64,000 nucleotides of DNA from Parus major (taxonomy: Eukaryota > Chordata > Aves > Passeriformes > Paridae): the NCBI RefSeq assembly GCF_001522545.3, contig NC_031770.1:23995588-24059587 (forward strand), written 5' to 3'. The notes under the pieces were generated by a model, which ran no database searches, had not been told where the DNA came from, and saw nothing but the letters and a program-made list of their open reading frames with translations. Position numbers and translations under genes: made by a program. Shown here piece after piece: positions 11,761-24,706 of the stretch (position 1 is its first letter; each line of letters starts with the position of its first letter).

Positions 11761-13493
11761 CTGTTTACTCTAGTATTCATTTAGTCCTCATAGTCTGCCA
11801 AAGTCAAGAGTGAGTAAATTTAAAAAGTGACTTTGAAGTATGCAAACTAAACTAGCCCTGTATTTTAGTCTAGAATAAACAATGTAAAATACATCAGTAG
11901 TCTTGAACGCTCAGGAAGAGATAAAACATCCCAAACAGAAAACCTGGGAACGTTTCAAAAACATGTTTATTTGAAATCTGTGTCAAGGCACAATTAAATT
12001 TTTTTTCCTCCCTAGACAATAGAGTTTTAATTATAAGTGGTTTTGTCTCTTATTATGGTAATCCACTATACACCCCCGTAAATTTCTTGTTAAGAATTAA
12101 GGTTCTGACTGTCCAGCTAAGAGAAACAAGATAGTAAGGAACCAATTTATTATCAACGTATTTTCTAAAGGTTGCGTGCACACTTTTAGTGGAATTATCA
12201 TAGAAGCAGATTATTAAAAGCAGTGTTCCTGTCTACTTTGTCAAGAGGGACAGCTATAAATTATATTTCAGTATTAAGTACCCAAATACAACCAAAAGAA
12301 GGAATTTCTACAGTCCACTCCAGGCTTCTAATATCAGGTGAAAAAACCAGAGCATGATTTTTCTAAATTTCTTTTACAGTTGATAGAATATATGTTCTCC
12401 GGCAGAAGTAAGCATAGTAAAAGAAACCAAACAATTGCTACAAGACAAATCATCTCTATTGAATCCTAAAATACTATCATGTTCCAAATTAAACACTTCA
12501 TACTTTATAGCTTCCAATCCTCTAGAGCAAAGCTCTCCTGCTTTTAGAGCATCTCAGAGGTCACTGTTATGGACCAGGCTTAAGTAATGCCCTAAAATTC
12601 TATTTGTTTGTAGTCCTCAAATGATTAGCTAAGCTTTGACTAATTAATTTCATTGGCTTATCCTGATTGCCCAAGGCATCAGAAGAGGAACTAACAGCCT
12701 CCTAGTACACACTTTTTAAATGCCAACTCCAAATTATTTTATTTCATCAAATTGTGTATAAAAGTGTTTTGATTTCCGGGCTCCCTGCCCTCAGTGTTAC
12801 CAACCTGTGCAATCAGTTCAGCTCTTCCTTTTGAGACAACTAAAGGATGCCTTGGTACTGAGGTTCAGAAATTTACCTGATATCTGGACAGATGGGGAGC
12901 CTCTCTTGAGTTGATGGGACAGGTCTGAACAGAGACCTGGGTATTTATTGCATTTTCCCAATGCTCAATCCTTCTCAATCCAGGCCTGACGGTGTGTTCA
13001 TGTGAGTAATGGGATAGCCAGGGTTTGATTTCAGACTGGAGCTATGATTTTGATGCTGGAGTCTCTTTGTGTTATCCAGGTGTTGCAGAGATGATAATGT
13101 GATGAAGTCATACTTGCATTAGTTAATTACAGTCTTTAGGGAGGAGAGATGGAAGCATTCTTAATCATATAATAAACATGCTGCGTTCTTGTTTAGATGA
13201 TTGAGGAAAATGTTGCCCAATTAGGGTTTAAGGAATCAAATTAAGGACTTAACCAAGATCTAAACTAAAAACATATTTCAAAATGTCAAGAACTGGTTTG
13301 GTAGTTCCAATCTGTCTTTTGAAAAGTATTCCAGAGAATAATTCTTACTAATTTTTAAGGGAACTTCAACTTTTGGAAAAAAAGACAATAAAATATCTGT
13401 ATGAGAGTATAGTTAATCATCCTTTCGACCTAAGAAAATTCTGCAGAGGACAAAAACTTGTTCCTTGTGTATGTTTCACCAAACTTCCTGGAG

Positions 13494-13510
13494 AAAAAAA
13501 AAAAAAAAAA
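13494..13510. repeat. A17 homopolymer
   Basis: Seventeen consecutive A on the plus strand. No convincing retroposed body or matching flanking duplication was seen upstream, so it is called a simple repeat. Confidence 0.8.
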
Positions 13511-16500
13511 GAAATCAAATAAAGATATATGGCCAAGGTATGTGACTTGGAAGGTGAGAAGCAAAAGTGACCACCTTGATAAATGAGGGCAAAGGTAGAG
13601 AACACTACTGGAGAAAACAGATCTGTGAAAACAGGATTTTGCTCCTCAATTTTTAAAGAAGCAAAAGAATACAGAGACACTCTAGGAAAATATTATTTTT
13701 TCAAATCTGTTAAACACGAATATTTAATATTTTCAGATAAACATAGAACTGAACATCAAGATTAGGTGCTGTTGAGGCAGGAAAATTTTTATGGCAATGT
13801 ATTACAAAGCTTAAGTGTGTGAAGGAAATTTGTGTTGTTTTCTAATGATGTGCCAGATTCCAAACACCAGGGAGAGTGTTTTTGGAGAATTCTAAAAGGA
13901 GAACTCTACCATTGCTCAGACAGGAGCCAAGAACTCACCTAGGTTGCTGCTGTAACTATGAAGTTGTTATTGAGTCACCCACTATGGAGGAAATGCTAGA
14001 AGCACTTATATGACTAGACCAGCTTTGCCAAATCATAGTATAAACAAACGTGAACAACCAGGGTAACTGAGGAAGTATTTTGGCAACTTTATGGTACAAT
14101 CTTGGTCAGAACTTTTCCACAGTGGTCTTGACCTTGCTTCAGGTAACAGTAGAGATTTCTGTTCAACTCTAGTGACCATGGGTTTTTAATATTTATAAAT
14201 CTTTTCTTCAAAAGAGAGCAAAGTTATTTCTCAAGTGGTGCCAAGTCAGCTCTGTCTCTGCCACATTAGATAGAGCTAAGCCCACTTTAGGGCAGAATGC
14301 TGCTGCTGGCATGCAGTTACTTGCTAATATTAACACCTTGACTATGTCTAACTAATGTCTAATTGCATTTTTTCTTGATAATTCATAATACATAAAAATG
14401 TATTGTAGTACCATGATTAGATATGTAAATTAGAGTTCCTCTCCTCTGGGGAAAAATCTTGGCTTTGTATAACCCACAGATAAAATACTCCCTTTTGAGA
14501 TCTGGAGCTGCCCAGTTTCATTCCTGCCTGTGCTGGCTGAGAAGGTTACTGTGGTTCTTTTGTCTCAAACTGAGATAGTAGTAATTATGGTTTCATGGGA
14601 AAAACTTCCTTTCTTCTAGAAAGGAGTAAAGATTAGTGGTAAAGTTATGTAACAGTTCATTCTGTGTGTCACTGTTCCTGTTTATGTAATTGTCTATATT
14701 TCAGTGTTGTTGGTCAAAATTGCCTTTTTCCTGCCAATGTGTAAGAACAGGTGCTAAGTCAAAGTTTAATACACTTAAGCTGCTGTGATATGCCACAAAA
14801 AGCACACAAATACTGCATCTGAATGTATTTCGTGTGAGGACTGAATTGTAGACTCTTATGGTCACTTAACATGAAGGGAAAAAGATTTTCCTGATGTCTA
14901 CCACAGAAATGGTTTTAATGAAATCTGAAAGTGATTCATATATAAAACATTACGCAAAAGTTACTAAAACCAGTGATTTTTTGGTGTGTGGATGTTGCTG
15001 TGACGCCACATAAACTGAGGGTGGTTGGCTCTTAGACACTGCACCTGATTGCTTGTGTTGTTCCTGGTTTGAGGAATGCAGCTGCAAAAACTGTATTGTG
15101 GGGGTTTTTTTGTTTTAATTGGGTCCAGTGAAACCAATTTGACAAATACTTGGACCTCAATTTGGATTTTGAAGCTGGTGCTCAGAAGTCCTGGTAGCAC
15201 AAGATTTAACTTTGTGTCACAGTTTAACAGCAAAAGTCTACAATCAATTTTTTCCTTAAAATTACAGATAAAATGGAGCTGAATTGTTCCATATATTAGT
15301 TCTTCTAGAAATTTCTTGATCTTTTCTGTGGGCTTGCTTATACTCTAAAATCTTTTGCTCTGAAACATTTTGGAGTTTTTTTCCATAAGCTAAGTTAAAA
15401 ATTCTCAAGTTTTAGAAGTATAAAAATGGGTTTTTATGTTGGCAATTTAGGATTACTTCACCCATGTTACTGAATCTATTTTAAAATTTCTCCAAGAGCA
15501 GACTTCCATAAATCAATGAATGTTGATTTTTATTTTTACAATTATATCAATAAATACAGAAATATTGCCACATATTGATTTTTTTTTTAATTGAAAATAG
15601 GGCACATATCTGAGAATTTATAGCCATTCTATCCATTCACAGGGTCAAAATAGGAAAGAACCAGGTCTTCTTTTGATGCACTTAAGTGTTAGCTTTTTCT
15701 GTGACCTTTTCCAATGGCTGGAATGCAGAATCTAGGGAGCTTTAAGTTAGCTCACAGTAAGCTAGCATTCCTGATGAGGCCACATAACTTATTTGTGCTG
15801 CATAGGTATATATTTCCCCTGAATTATGAAATTAATATTATAGTTTATTAATATGAAATTAAAATTATAATAATATCTCTTCTTCTGGGAATCTCTCTCT
15901 TTGGTCACAATTTTTTTCCATATTGAATAAATAATAATGTTGAAAACAATTGTCTTACCAAAGGAAATAAATATCTTAGTGTTACCAGTAATGTGTCAAA
16001 TGACAATTGTAAAAGTTTTTTGGGGAAAGACTTGTCTTCCATCATAGTTGACTGAGCTTAAACCAAACCCAGTGGGAAGAGCCTGTTGAATTCTCTCTGT
16101 ATCCACTGAAGGTTTTCTGAAAACAATCTGGAAACTCAAGTTCATACATTAACAGAAAATACCTCTAAAGGAAACCCAAAATCAACAGCATAGTGCTATG
16201 TATATGGTCTTGAAGAGCAATGTCACCAAATGTAGATACTTCAGATAAATATGCTGAAATTCAACAGTAAATGCTATTGATGGAGTTGAACAACTCCTCT
16301 AAATGCTTCTCATTCTCTTCAATTTGATCATTGCATTCATAACTTGGATTCTATTACTACATGGTTACTTATTTTTCTATGCTGATTTTCTTTAGGGAGT
16401 TAGTGTTTTGGGAGATCTTATACCATAATGAGGAACTGTAATGAGAAAAGAATAAGATAAAACCTTTAGGAGATAACGCTGCTTCTGAAGATTTTTAGGT

Positions 16501-19500
16501 TAACCTAGAAGGTTTTCTCTAATAAATATATTAAAGCCTTATCAGGGTACTGTGCAGTGTGCTTCTGATTAGGCAGTGCTGGCACCTCATTTATTCCTGT
16601 TGTATTTGTCATTAGCTTTATAATAGCTTTATGTTATAAAACATATTTAGTTGAGTAGTTTTCTCTTTTGATTATTGTAATGGCGGTACTCCAGATATGT
16701 TTTTTGGAGCTCTTTAGATATTGCATCTCTGTATAGCTTATAATTTTCTTCTGAGAACTGGACAATTAATGTGTAGAGGGAGTTGTTTTTATGTTCAGAC
16801 TATTAGAAAAAGTGTCCTTTCTTCCTTTTGGATTTTGTTTCCTATTTTAGTCCTGAAGTTCAGTTACAAAAAGTTCAAGGACAGTTTTCAATGGAACAGA
16901 TTATTTTCTGGCTTCTAAATTTCACCTTGAATGGAGAAAATTAGTCTGGACTCAGTCCTAGGCAAAAAAAAAAAAATTAAAAAAAATCCAAAAACCTTAT
17001 ATAGTTGAACTGTTTTTTGTTAGAAGGAAACTGCTTTTTCTGCTTTCTGACTTGTACTGCAGCAGAAGGGGAAGAAAATATATATGCAGTGATTTCAGGT
17101 ACTGAAATCAGATGATGCAGCATGAATTTAGTTACATCTTAGGATAATGGTGATTAGTGAAGGGTTTAAATTAAGAAGGAATTCTAATTCCTGAATGGGA
17201 AACAAAGTAGAAAGACAAAAAACAAACAAACAAACAAAAAAAAGCTCAGTAGAAATGTCTGTAATTAGATAACTTGAAGAAAATTTTAAAGTATTCAAGT
17301 CTGATCTGATTGTGGGAATGCAAAGAATATTCACATTCAAAGTTGTAGGTGTGTCAAAAGGAAAATCCCAGAATAGTAGAGAAAAAATTAAAAGGATAAA
17401 GAAAATCCAAGCAATCAAGGAATAAAAAGAAAAAAAGGCCCATGACTGTAATAGAATGGAAGCCATTTTAAAATGTCCTGAAGTATCTGAGTTTGTTTTT
17501 GCACAATATTCAAACAAAACTCATATTTCATTGTATCTGGATGCATAAAATACAGTGATGTGTGTATATATGTGTGAATTTATATATACAGTTAAGATCT
17601 ATGTATATGTAAATAAAAAATAATGAAAACTTTCTTAATTAAACATGGATTAAGGCTTACTAATAAAGAAAATATCTTAAATTTTTTTAAGTTAGTCCTG
17701 TGCAATTGATCACATTTTAAAAATTCATTAACAAGTAAAAGACCAAAAATTTTTTTTCCTCGTTTCTTTTTTTCAAATCCTGAGCAATTCCTCTCCCCAG
17801 AATCACGGTATTTTTTTTCCATCAGAATTAACTCTGAAATTTGCTGTGGGCATAATGTGTCCGTGAAATGCTTAACCTCATGGAAATGCAAAACATCCTT
17901 TGAGATTTTAACTTCATTTTAGACATTGAATTCAAATGAAAAGCAAAACTAAAATACCTTCAAAAGTGAAACTAAACCCCAGTAACTTCAAAATATTTTT
18001 CTACAAATGTACTGGAATTCTGGATGTTTGGCAAAGATTTATGACCATATATTTGAATTTTATCCTGCTTAGTTTATGTTTTCTTGTAAATTCTGCATGT
18101 TCAAATTGCTTTATTTTTAAACAATATTGGCAAATTCATTGATCTGCTTGTCCTTTTCTTGTAAATAATTCTGCAGCAAAAATTTAGATTGGTACCAACT
18201 AGGATGCTCTATAAAGATAAATATTTTTGGGACATAATTTTCAGTACATTTCTCTGAGGCCAGTAGTTAATACTAGAAGCTGGTTTGAAAGAATCATTGG
18301 AAGAATGTCTGTGCTCATTGCTTGTGTTCTTCAGAAAGCCTTTGTAAAGAATACAGCTGCAGGCTGGAAGTCCTTGGGAAATGTAATTTGTTTGTATGTC
18401 CTATGATAGAAGACTATGAAAAGGAATATGATAATACACTCCAGGAGGCAAAGTTACATAATGGAAGCTGAGGTGCTAAGAGTTGCTTCTATCCCATTGC
18501 TGGTACAGCTAATTCCATCATCATAATAATCACTTTGTATTGTGTTTGAAGGTCTTCCTGCCAGCTAAAAGTAATGACTACATTCCAGACATGGTCAGAT
18601 AGCTCTGCTGGGCCAGTGTGTTATGATTATTGTATTTCTGTTGCTATGCATGTCTTACACACTGTCTGCTGGAGTGCTCTTGCAAGAGGTTTTTTGGAAA
18701 AAACAGAAGATGAGATAATTTTGGATTTTTTGCAAATTTCTGCATTTCACATTAAACATTAACATTGGTTTCACCTGTCATGACACTGACTTCCCTTTAG
18801 TAAGTACTAATAAAATAAGAGCTTCAATGAATTTCTGGATATTTTATCTTCTTTATTTTCACACTCTAATCTTGACTAACAACTTAGAAAACTGGAAATG
18901 TGGTAGTAGGTAAATTAGTCACAAAAGATTTACCAGCAAAGTTTTGTCTTAGTTTCTGTAGTCTGTTAGCCTGCCATGGTTAAGCTACCTCAGTTTCTGC
19001 AGGAATGGGATGTGTGTATTGTGATGCCCACAAGCCCTTGCCTCCCTGCTTGGGTTACCAATAGGAAGGTTCAGACAAAAGTTCTGAGCAAGTATTAAAG
19101 TAATGCCTCTGGATCCATAGCAAGAAACTTAAATGTTTCAGAGACCAACATTAGGAAGCAGCAATATCCTTCCAGGAGCTTCTAGCTTAGTTTTGGCTGC
19201 AATACCCTTTCTCCTCACACATGGACACATGGAGTTTGTTCTTGCTGTCCTGGGGTTCTTAAAGCATTTCTGTTCATTGTGTAGCCATTCAGCAAATGCC
19301 CTGGTGGGCTGCATATTGTCTGCATCCTCCAAGCCTTCCTGTCCCAGTCTGAATCTGGACTGGAGCCTGATACATGTGGTTGCCTTGCATGTTCTGTGAA
19401 TGTAGGATCACTTAGGGCTGAAAATTCTGGTTTGTAACTCACACAAGGAACACATTTTAGGACTAATGACAGGGGATATTATGGGAGAGCCAGAGGAATA

Positions 19501-19639
19501 GGTGCCATTAATGTGGTCAAACTGCATTATTCTTATTCACAGTTAAATAGCCTTTAATTAGTTTGACCACAGCTTCAAGATCATTCTTCAAAGACTTCTG
19601 TGTTCCTGAAAGAAAGTTCCCTTGAAAAGAAAGACTAGG
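13511..19639. other. Unique non-coding DNA, no gene recognised
   Basis: Long AT-rich stretch with dense stop codons in all frames. The longest frame is 129 codons (17128-17517, minus); it translates to low-complexity, hydrophobic and Phe/Leu/Ile-rich sequence of the kind AT-rich DNA yields by chance. A (CAAA)n tract lies at 17216-17243. An 88-codon frame at 19133-19399 has no recognisable domain. Confidence 0.7.
17216..17243. repeat. (CAAA)n microsatellite
   Basis: About four CAAA units embedded in an A-rich run on the plus strand. Confidence 0.75.
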
Positions 19640-20040
19640 AGGGAAAATAGGACAACCTTCAGAGCAGTTCTTGAGACGAAGCTCACTCTCAGCCAGCTAC
19701 AGTGTGCCCTCTAGCTCCAGGCTGCTGTGGGGTGCAATCACCCTGTGGGTGAGCTGCTGTCTATCCTGGACCTACTGCCTGAGGAAGTGTCCATCCTGAC
19801 CTGTTCAGGCTGGTAGATCCAAGGGACCCTTGAGCCTACTTGTGCTTTAGCTCATTCTCATCCTGAGGTGAAATGGAGGAATTGTGACAGAAGCATTGTT
19901 GTTTCTGGCTCAGGAACAGCTCCTTAAGCTCCTTATCCACTGAGTTCTTTGTGGTATCAAGTATGTATTATGTAAAGTTCTTGGGGTTTAGGATGTGGCG
20001 TGTAGGATTAATAGGGCTGGACGTTCATAACATAGGGCAT
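19640..20040. other. GC-richer patch of unknown nature
   Basis: A segment richer in GC than its flanks, with CTG/CAG-rich text such as CAGGCTGCTGTGGGGTGCAA. It resembles the debris of an old transposable element or of a transcribed sequence, but I could match it to no family. No frame of useful length is present. Confidence 0.3.
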
Positions 20041-21065
20041 TTTTAAGTATTTAAAGGTTTCTCTTTCCTAGTTCATACTTTTTCAATAAAAACACAGTTA
20101 TCAGATCAGAAACTTGGTTTCTTCTTTGTTTATTGATCCAGAAATAGACTGTGAAGACATAACTATGGTTTTCTGAAGGAAATCAAAAATAAATCTCAAT
20201 ATTATAAAGGAATTTATTTATTCTGTCTTGTATTACACTGTCTTGTTGCACATTTTATTGTGTTATGTCCAGGCCAAAACAACACTAAAGGATTATTCTT
20301 CTTGATTATTTCTAAATAAGAAAAAAAATAATTGTTTGATATTTAAAGCCATCAACTTTGACTTCCTCAAGACTGTTTGGCATATGCTATAAGATTCTTT
20401 AACTCAGCAATTTTTAGAATTTTTGATTTATGTTAATTATCCCTCTTCTGGTTAAAAAAAAGTTCTTCTATCAGATGCTCCCTTTGCCATTTTCAACAGT
20501 ATTTGAAATAATCAGTGGTGCCATAAAGTTATTGTGTAAGCTTGCAAACTTCAAATAATCTGTACAAATTTTTTGGTTATTCAGGAGAGTCTACCAGCTG
20601 TTATTAGGATTTGCTTTAGCCTGTCACCACGTACATCAATTACCATTAACTTCATGATTCACAAAATGTGGCATCTGTGTTGCTGTAGTAAGATTCAGAA
20701 TAATTTCTTGGTTTTCTGATGTTTTCATGCACCAGCTAACTATTACATTATAATCATAAAAACTAAAAGTTCTGGCAAACATTCAGACTCTTAGGAGGGA
20801 TGAAATATTTTAGTCCTGATCAGTGATAGCTCTGGGGTATTGGCTCTGGGCTTGTCCAGGAGAATTAAACTATATGTAAGGATATGGAGAATTTTATTTT
20901 CAAATATAGTCTTTACAGTTGCATTAGTAGTTCATGCTTAATTTTACAGGAATTTCTCATTATATTATTACATTTTCCCTGTTTTCCTATTCAAATACTG
21001 TCAGAGAGAAAAATGGACTTGGTTTTTTTAAATAATTTTTTTATAAACATGAGATTATGAAGGAA

Positions 21066-21090
21066 GACAGACATACAGACAGACATACAT
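21066..21090. repeat. Short ACAGACAT-type simple repeat
   Basis: Interleaved ACAG and ACAT units over about 25 bp on the plus strand. It is a minor imperfect tetranucleotide repeat. Confidence 0.6.
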
Positions 21091-24000
21091 TCTGTGAAAT
21101 CTTGCAGGTTAATTTTTTCAGTCAGCTCACCTGTCACATTAATAGGTGTCTCAGTATGGAAAAAACAAATTTTTCCTTTTTGGCTGCCATGAGGGAGGTC
21201 AGGAACAGAATAATTGATGCTTTATGATGTAATTTTTTAAAGAGTTTTTATAACAAAGGCATAAACCATCTGTAAGTGCAGAACAAAGTATAGAATGTCA
21301 GTTCTTGTATAAACTCTGATGGTCTACCCATAGTTGGCCTATTGCAGAAACTAGAAGGCAGAAAATTACTATTCAAAAGATGAAAAAAAAAGTTCTTGGC
21401 AGCAAGATTTCATAGGCAGCTTGCCAGTATCCTGATTCAGTGTTTATGGGAGCATCTTGAAATGACTCCCAAATTAACAACTGTATCTTCCATCACTACA
21501 GTCTGATGTCTGAACATGAGGAGAAATAAACAATAGTTAATGATCTGGAAGCTGCTGGCAGTTACTCTATTAGTTCTGGTTCTTATTTTGTCTTACTAAC
21601 AGCAAACTGTTCTGATCAGATGTTTATCTTTGAAAAACATATGCAACGGAAAATTGCACCTCAGATTGCTATCCATTTTACAGTCTCTTTCATGGGGACA
21701 GTTCCACACACAATGAAATGATTTAATTTTCTTTTCATAGCTAGACAGTTTAGAGATTAAATAGACAGTGTTTTGTGTTGTGTTTTGTTTTGTTTTTTTT
21801 TGCTGGGACACCCTGGGCACCTGAATATACTTTACTGTAGGGTTTCCATGTAAAATCAGTAGGGATACACACCCAATGGTACCAAAAAGGCTTTTCCTGC
21901 CCAATGCCATTGGCTGGGCCAAGCTGCTGGGGAGAGGCAATTAGTTTTTTAAGCAAAGCAGACAGAGTGCCATAAGATTCCTGATTTTTCATTCCACATT
22001 GAATATGCATATATGATGTAAGGGGCTGTTGTGTAAACACAAAACCAGCTTTCTGCTTTTTGTCCTTTACATGTATTTAAAAATGAATGTATCATTTTGC
22101 TGGATAATGTCAGAAATTGGGTGTTTTACAAGCTTTTGCAGGCTCATACAGTATGTAATTGAATGCAGAGGTAAGATCCATGTGATAGACTTCACAATCA
22201 TGCGATAAATGTTTTCAAAGTCAGCTCTGTATTACATAATTCTAACACTGGAACCAAGCTGCTACAGGTCCCTTAGCAACTTCATACGCTCACAAGTTTC
22301 TGCAACAGCAATTTTATTTTTGCAAATGAACATTCTGTCTCAGCTAGGGACATGGGACAGGAAGAATACCTTCATTTATCAGGCCCAGAACATGGGTGTT
22401 AGAGGCACCATATTAAACAGCTCTTTCCCTGTATTTACAGTGCCACATTTTAAGATTTTTTTTCCTTTCCTGCCTCCCTAAATGTGAAACTCTTATCATT
22501 CCTCAGAGAGCAAGAAAAAGCTTTAATTCCCCCAAACATAAAGTCTGCTGCTTTTTCTAATATCTTTTTGGTCAAAGAGAGAGAGTGCTTCTTGCCCTTC
22601 CTCCTCAAAATATCTGTTTGTAGGGTTTGCATTATCCTGGGTCTAATATTCTGCATAATTTGATTAAGAAGTTCCTGAAGGTCGCACATATCCAACTAAA
22701 AGCCTCTTCTACTGAACAATGTTCACTTTGTTGACTTATTTTACTAAAAGACTAGAGCTCCTTTCATGTATAGAAAAATACAAGAATACATTTTGTCTTT
22801 ATATTGCAGTGGTCTTTATATTCACATGGCATCATAGAGAAGTTCAGGAAACCTTCATTTTGGATAATGTCTAAAATGCATCATTGCTGTGTGCAATTTA
22901 GGCTTCTCTAGCTAAGACTGATTAAAATCTTTGTTGCATTAGGATATATTAGCTTCTTATATGTTTTTGAGTTCTAAATCTATTTGCTACCTTACTCTAT
23001 AATTATGCTCATTCCAGCTCATTTTAATAACTTCTCCTACTTCTCCTCAGAGAACTGATACTATTTTTCTATGTATGTTATGAGGAATTACATCTTTAAT
23101 GATATGCTTCAAACACTGCTGGAGTAGTTGAAGAAATTGCTAAGTAACTTAGAGAAATGTCACTTTTTTCAGTCTTAATTATTGGTTTTGCTTCTTTGAA
23201 TACCATTTCCTGAAATATGCATTTCAGATGTCATTTTCAACATTTATTTCTGAGCTTGAGAACCCTCACAGGCATCTTCCTTGCAAGTGCAGCTAGCAAT
23301 CTCCCAATCCATTTTGATTTCAGAGATTCAGAACTGTATATCTAGTTCCACAGAAAAATGCAGACTATTTACAAGAAGCTTCCAAAGTAAGAAAATGGTT
23401 TTCATAACAGTGGCTGCTGAATTTCAGGTGAACATGCATGACTAAACTTTATACAAAGTGCAGTTTAGGAAGAAAAAATAAAATTCCAGTGGTACAAATT
23501 TTAATCACTGTGTGTTGAATCTGTATAAAAATTTACCTTGTGTGGATTCACTGAAATACAACTATTTATTGTCATTGAATAAAGGTAAATCTTGATGTGA
23601 AAGAAATTAGCCTGGACCTTCATGTGGATGAAAAATATTGCATTAGGAAAGGTCTCTTTCAGCTACTCTAGCAAAAAATGAAATTTCCTTTTCAAGAGTA
23701 TACAATTATAATTTCAGTTACAAAGGAATGTTCAAAAAAGAAATTTTGGCATCTTGCCAGACCACAAAAACTTTCCCATTCTCCAGTTCTGCTCTGTGTT
23801 AGCCATAGGAGAAGCAGCAAGGTGCAGCCAGACCTGCAGCTGAATTTAGGAGTGAACTCTCTCTGAGGTTTGGCCCATTCAAGTTTCATCAGGCATCTCT
23901 ACTTTCTTGTACCTCGTGGTTGAAACTGATAGGGTAGATATGCTCTAGTTGGTCTCCACTGCAGAAATCCTGTATTTTATAGCCATAAATACATCCCAGT

Positions 24001-24608
24001 CTGCATTGTGTTCTTTCATCTAACCTGCTTATATCAACTTCATCCGTTTATGCTTTGGATTGTTTTTGTCAGTGATCTCAAAGGCAGGTAGGAAGCTTCA
24101 CAGTTTACTCCTTGACTCCTGTACTGCTTAATTCATGCATGAAATAATTCTTTCCAGGAATAGACATTCTTTTTACCCTGAAAGAATTATGGTAAAGAGT
24201 ATTCAAGACATCAAATTTTGGTATTTTGCTCTGGAGCTAAGGACATGCATTTGCGCTTTCAGCTGGTTTCAAACCAGAGGTTGTTTTCAGTTGGAGCAGT
24301 TGGGAATAAGTGTAAGTAGGTATATAAGGTATTTAGGGATTGGAAGAAGAAGGAAGAAGAGGCAAGGGTGCCAGGATATGCTGCTACTTGTGTATTAATG
24401 GCTCCAGAGACAGGTGTGCCTTAGCTGACCCAGCCCTCATTACGTGTCTTTGAGTAGATCTTTTATCATTTCTATTGATGATTAGGTGCAGGATCCAAAG
24501 ATATCCATGTGAGGAAAAATGAGCCAGTGTCCCACATGCTCTGATTTTTTTTAACTTATAACTCACATTAGTGACTTTTTCCTTAAGTACAATGGAAGGA
24601 AGAACCAG

Positions 24609-24673
24609 ATTGATTGATTGATTAATTGATTAGTTTTATTTATTAGTTTATTTATTAGTTAGTTTGTTTATTT
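24609..24673. repeat. TTGA/TTAG/TTTA-type tetranucleotide tract
   Basis: Begins as four near-perfect TTGA units and drifts into TTAG and TTTA variants. It is an impure tetranucleotide simple repeat that runs directly into the 11-bp tandem repeat at 24674. Confidence 0.75.
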
Positions 24674-24706
24674 TAAATCCAGCGTAAATCCAGAGTAAAT
24701 CCAGAG
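24674..24706. repeat. Three tandem copies of an 11-bp unit
   Basis: The unit is TAAATCCAGAG. The first copy reads ...GCG and the next two are identical. A related AATATCCAGAGTAAAG lies about 30 bp further on, suggesting a slightly larger decayed minisatellite. Confidence 0.85.

Larger units (their letters stand above)
8641..13493. other. Unique non-coding DNA with minor simple repeats
   Basis: No gene, RNA gene or transposon recognised. It holds a pyrimidine-rich tract at 8731-8788, a short GT/GTAT microsatellite at 11737-11760, and a TATA-box-like word at 12757-12764 (see findings). Frames are all under 90 codons and featureless. Confidence 0.7.

Noticed and set aside
17128..17517. 129-codon minus-strand frame rich in Phe, Leu and Ile
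   Set aside because: Hydrophobic runs are what A-rich plus-strand DNA gives in antisense. There is no signal peptide logic, domain or splice context.
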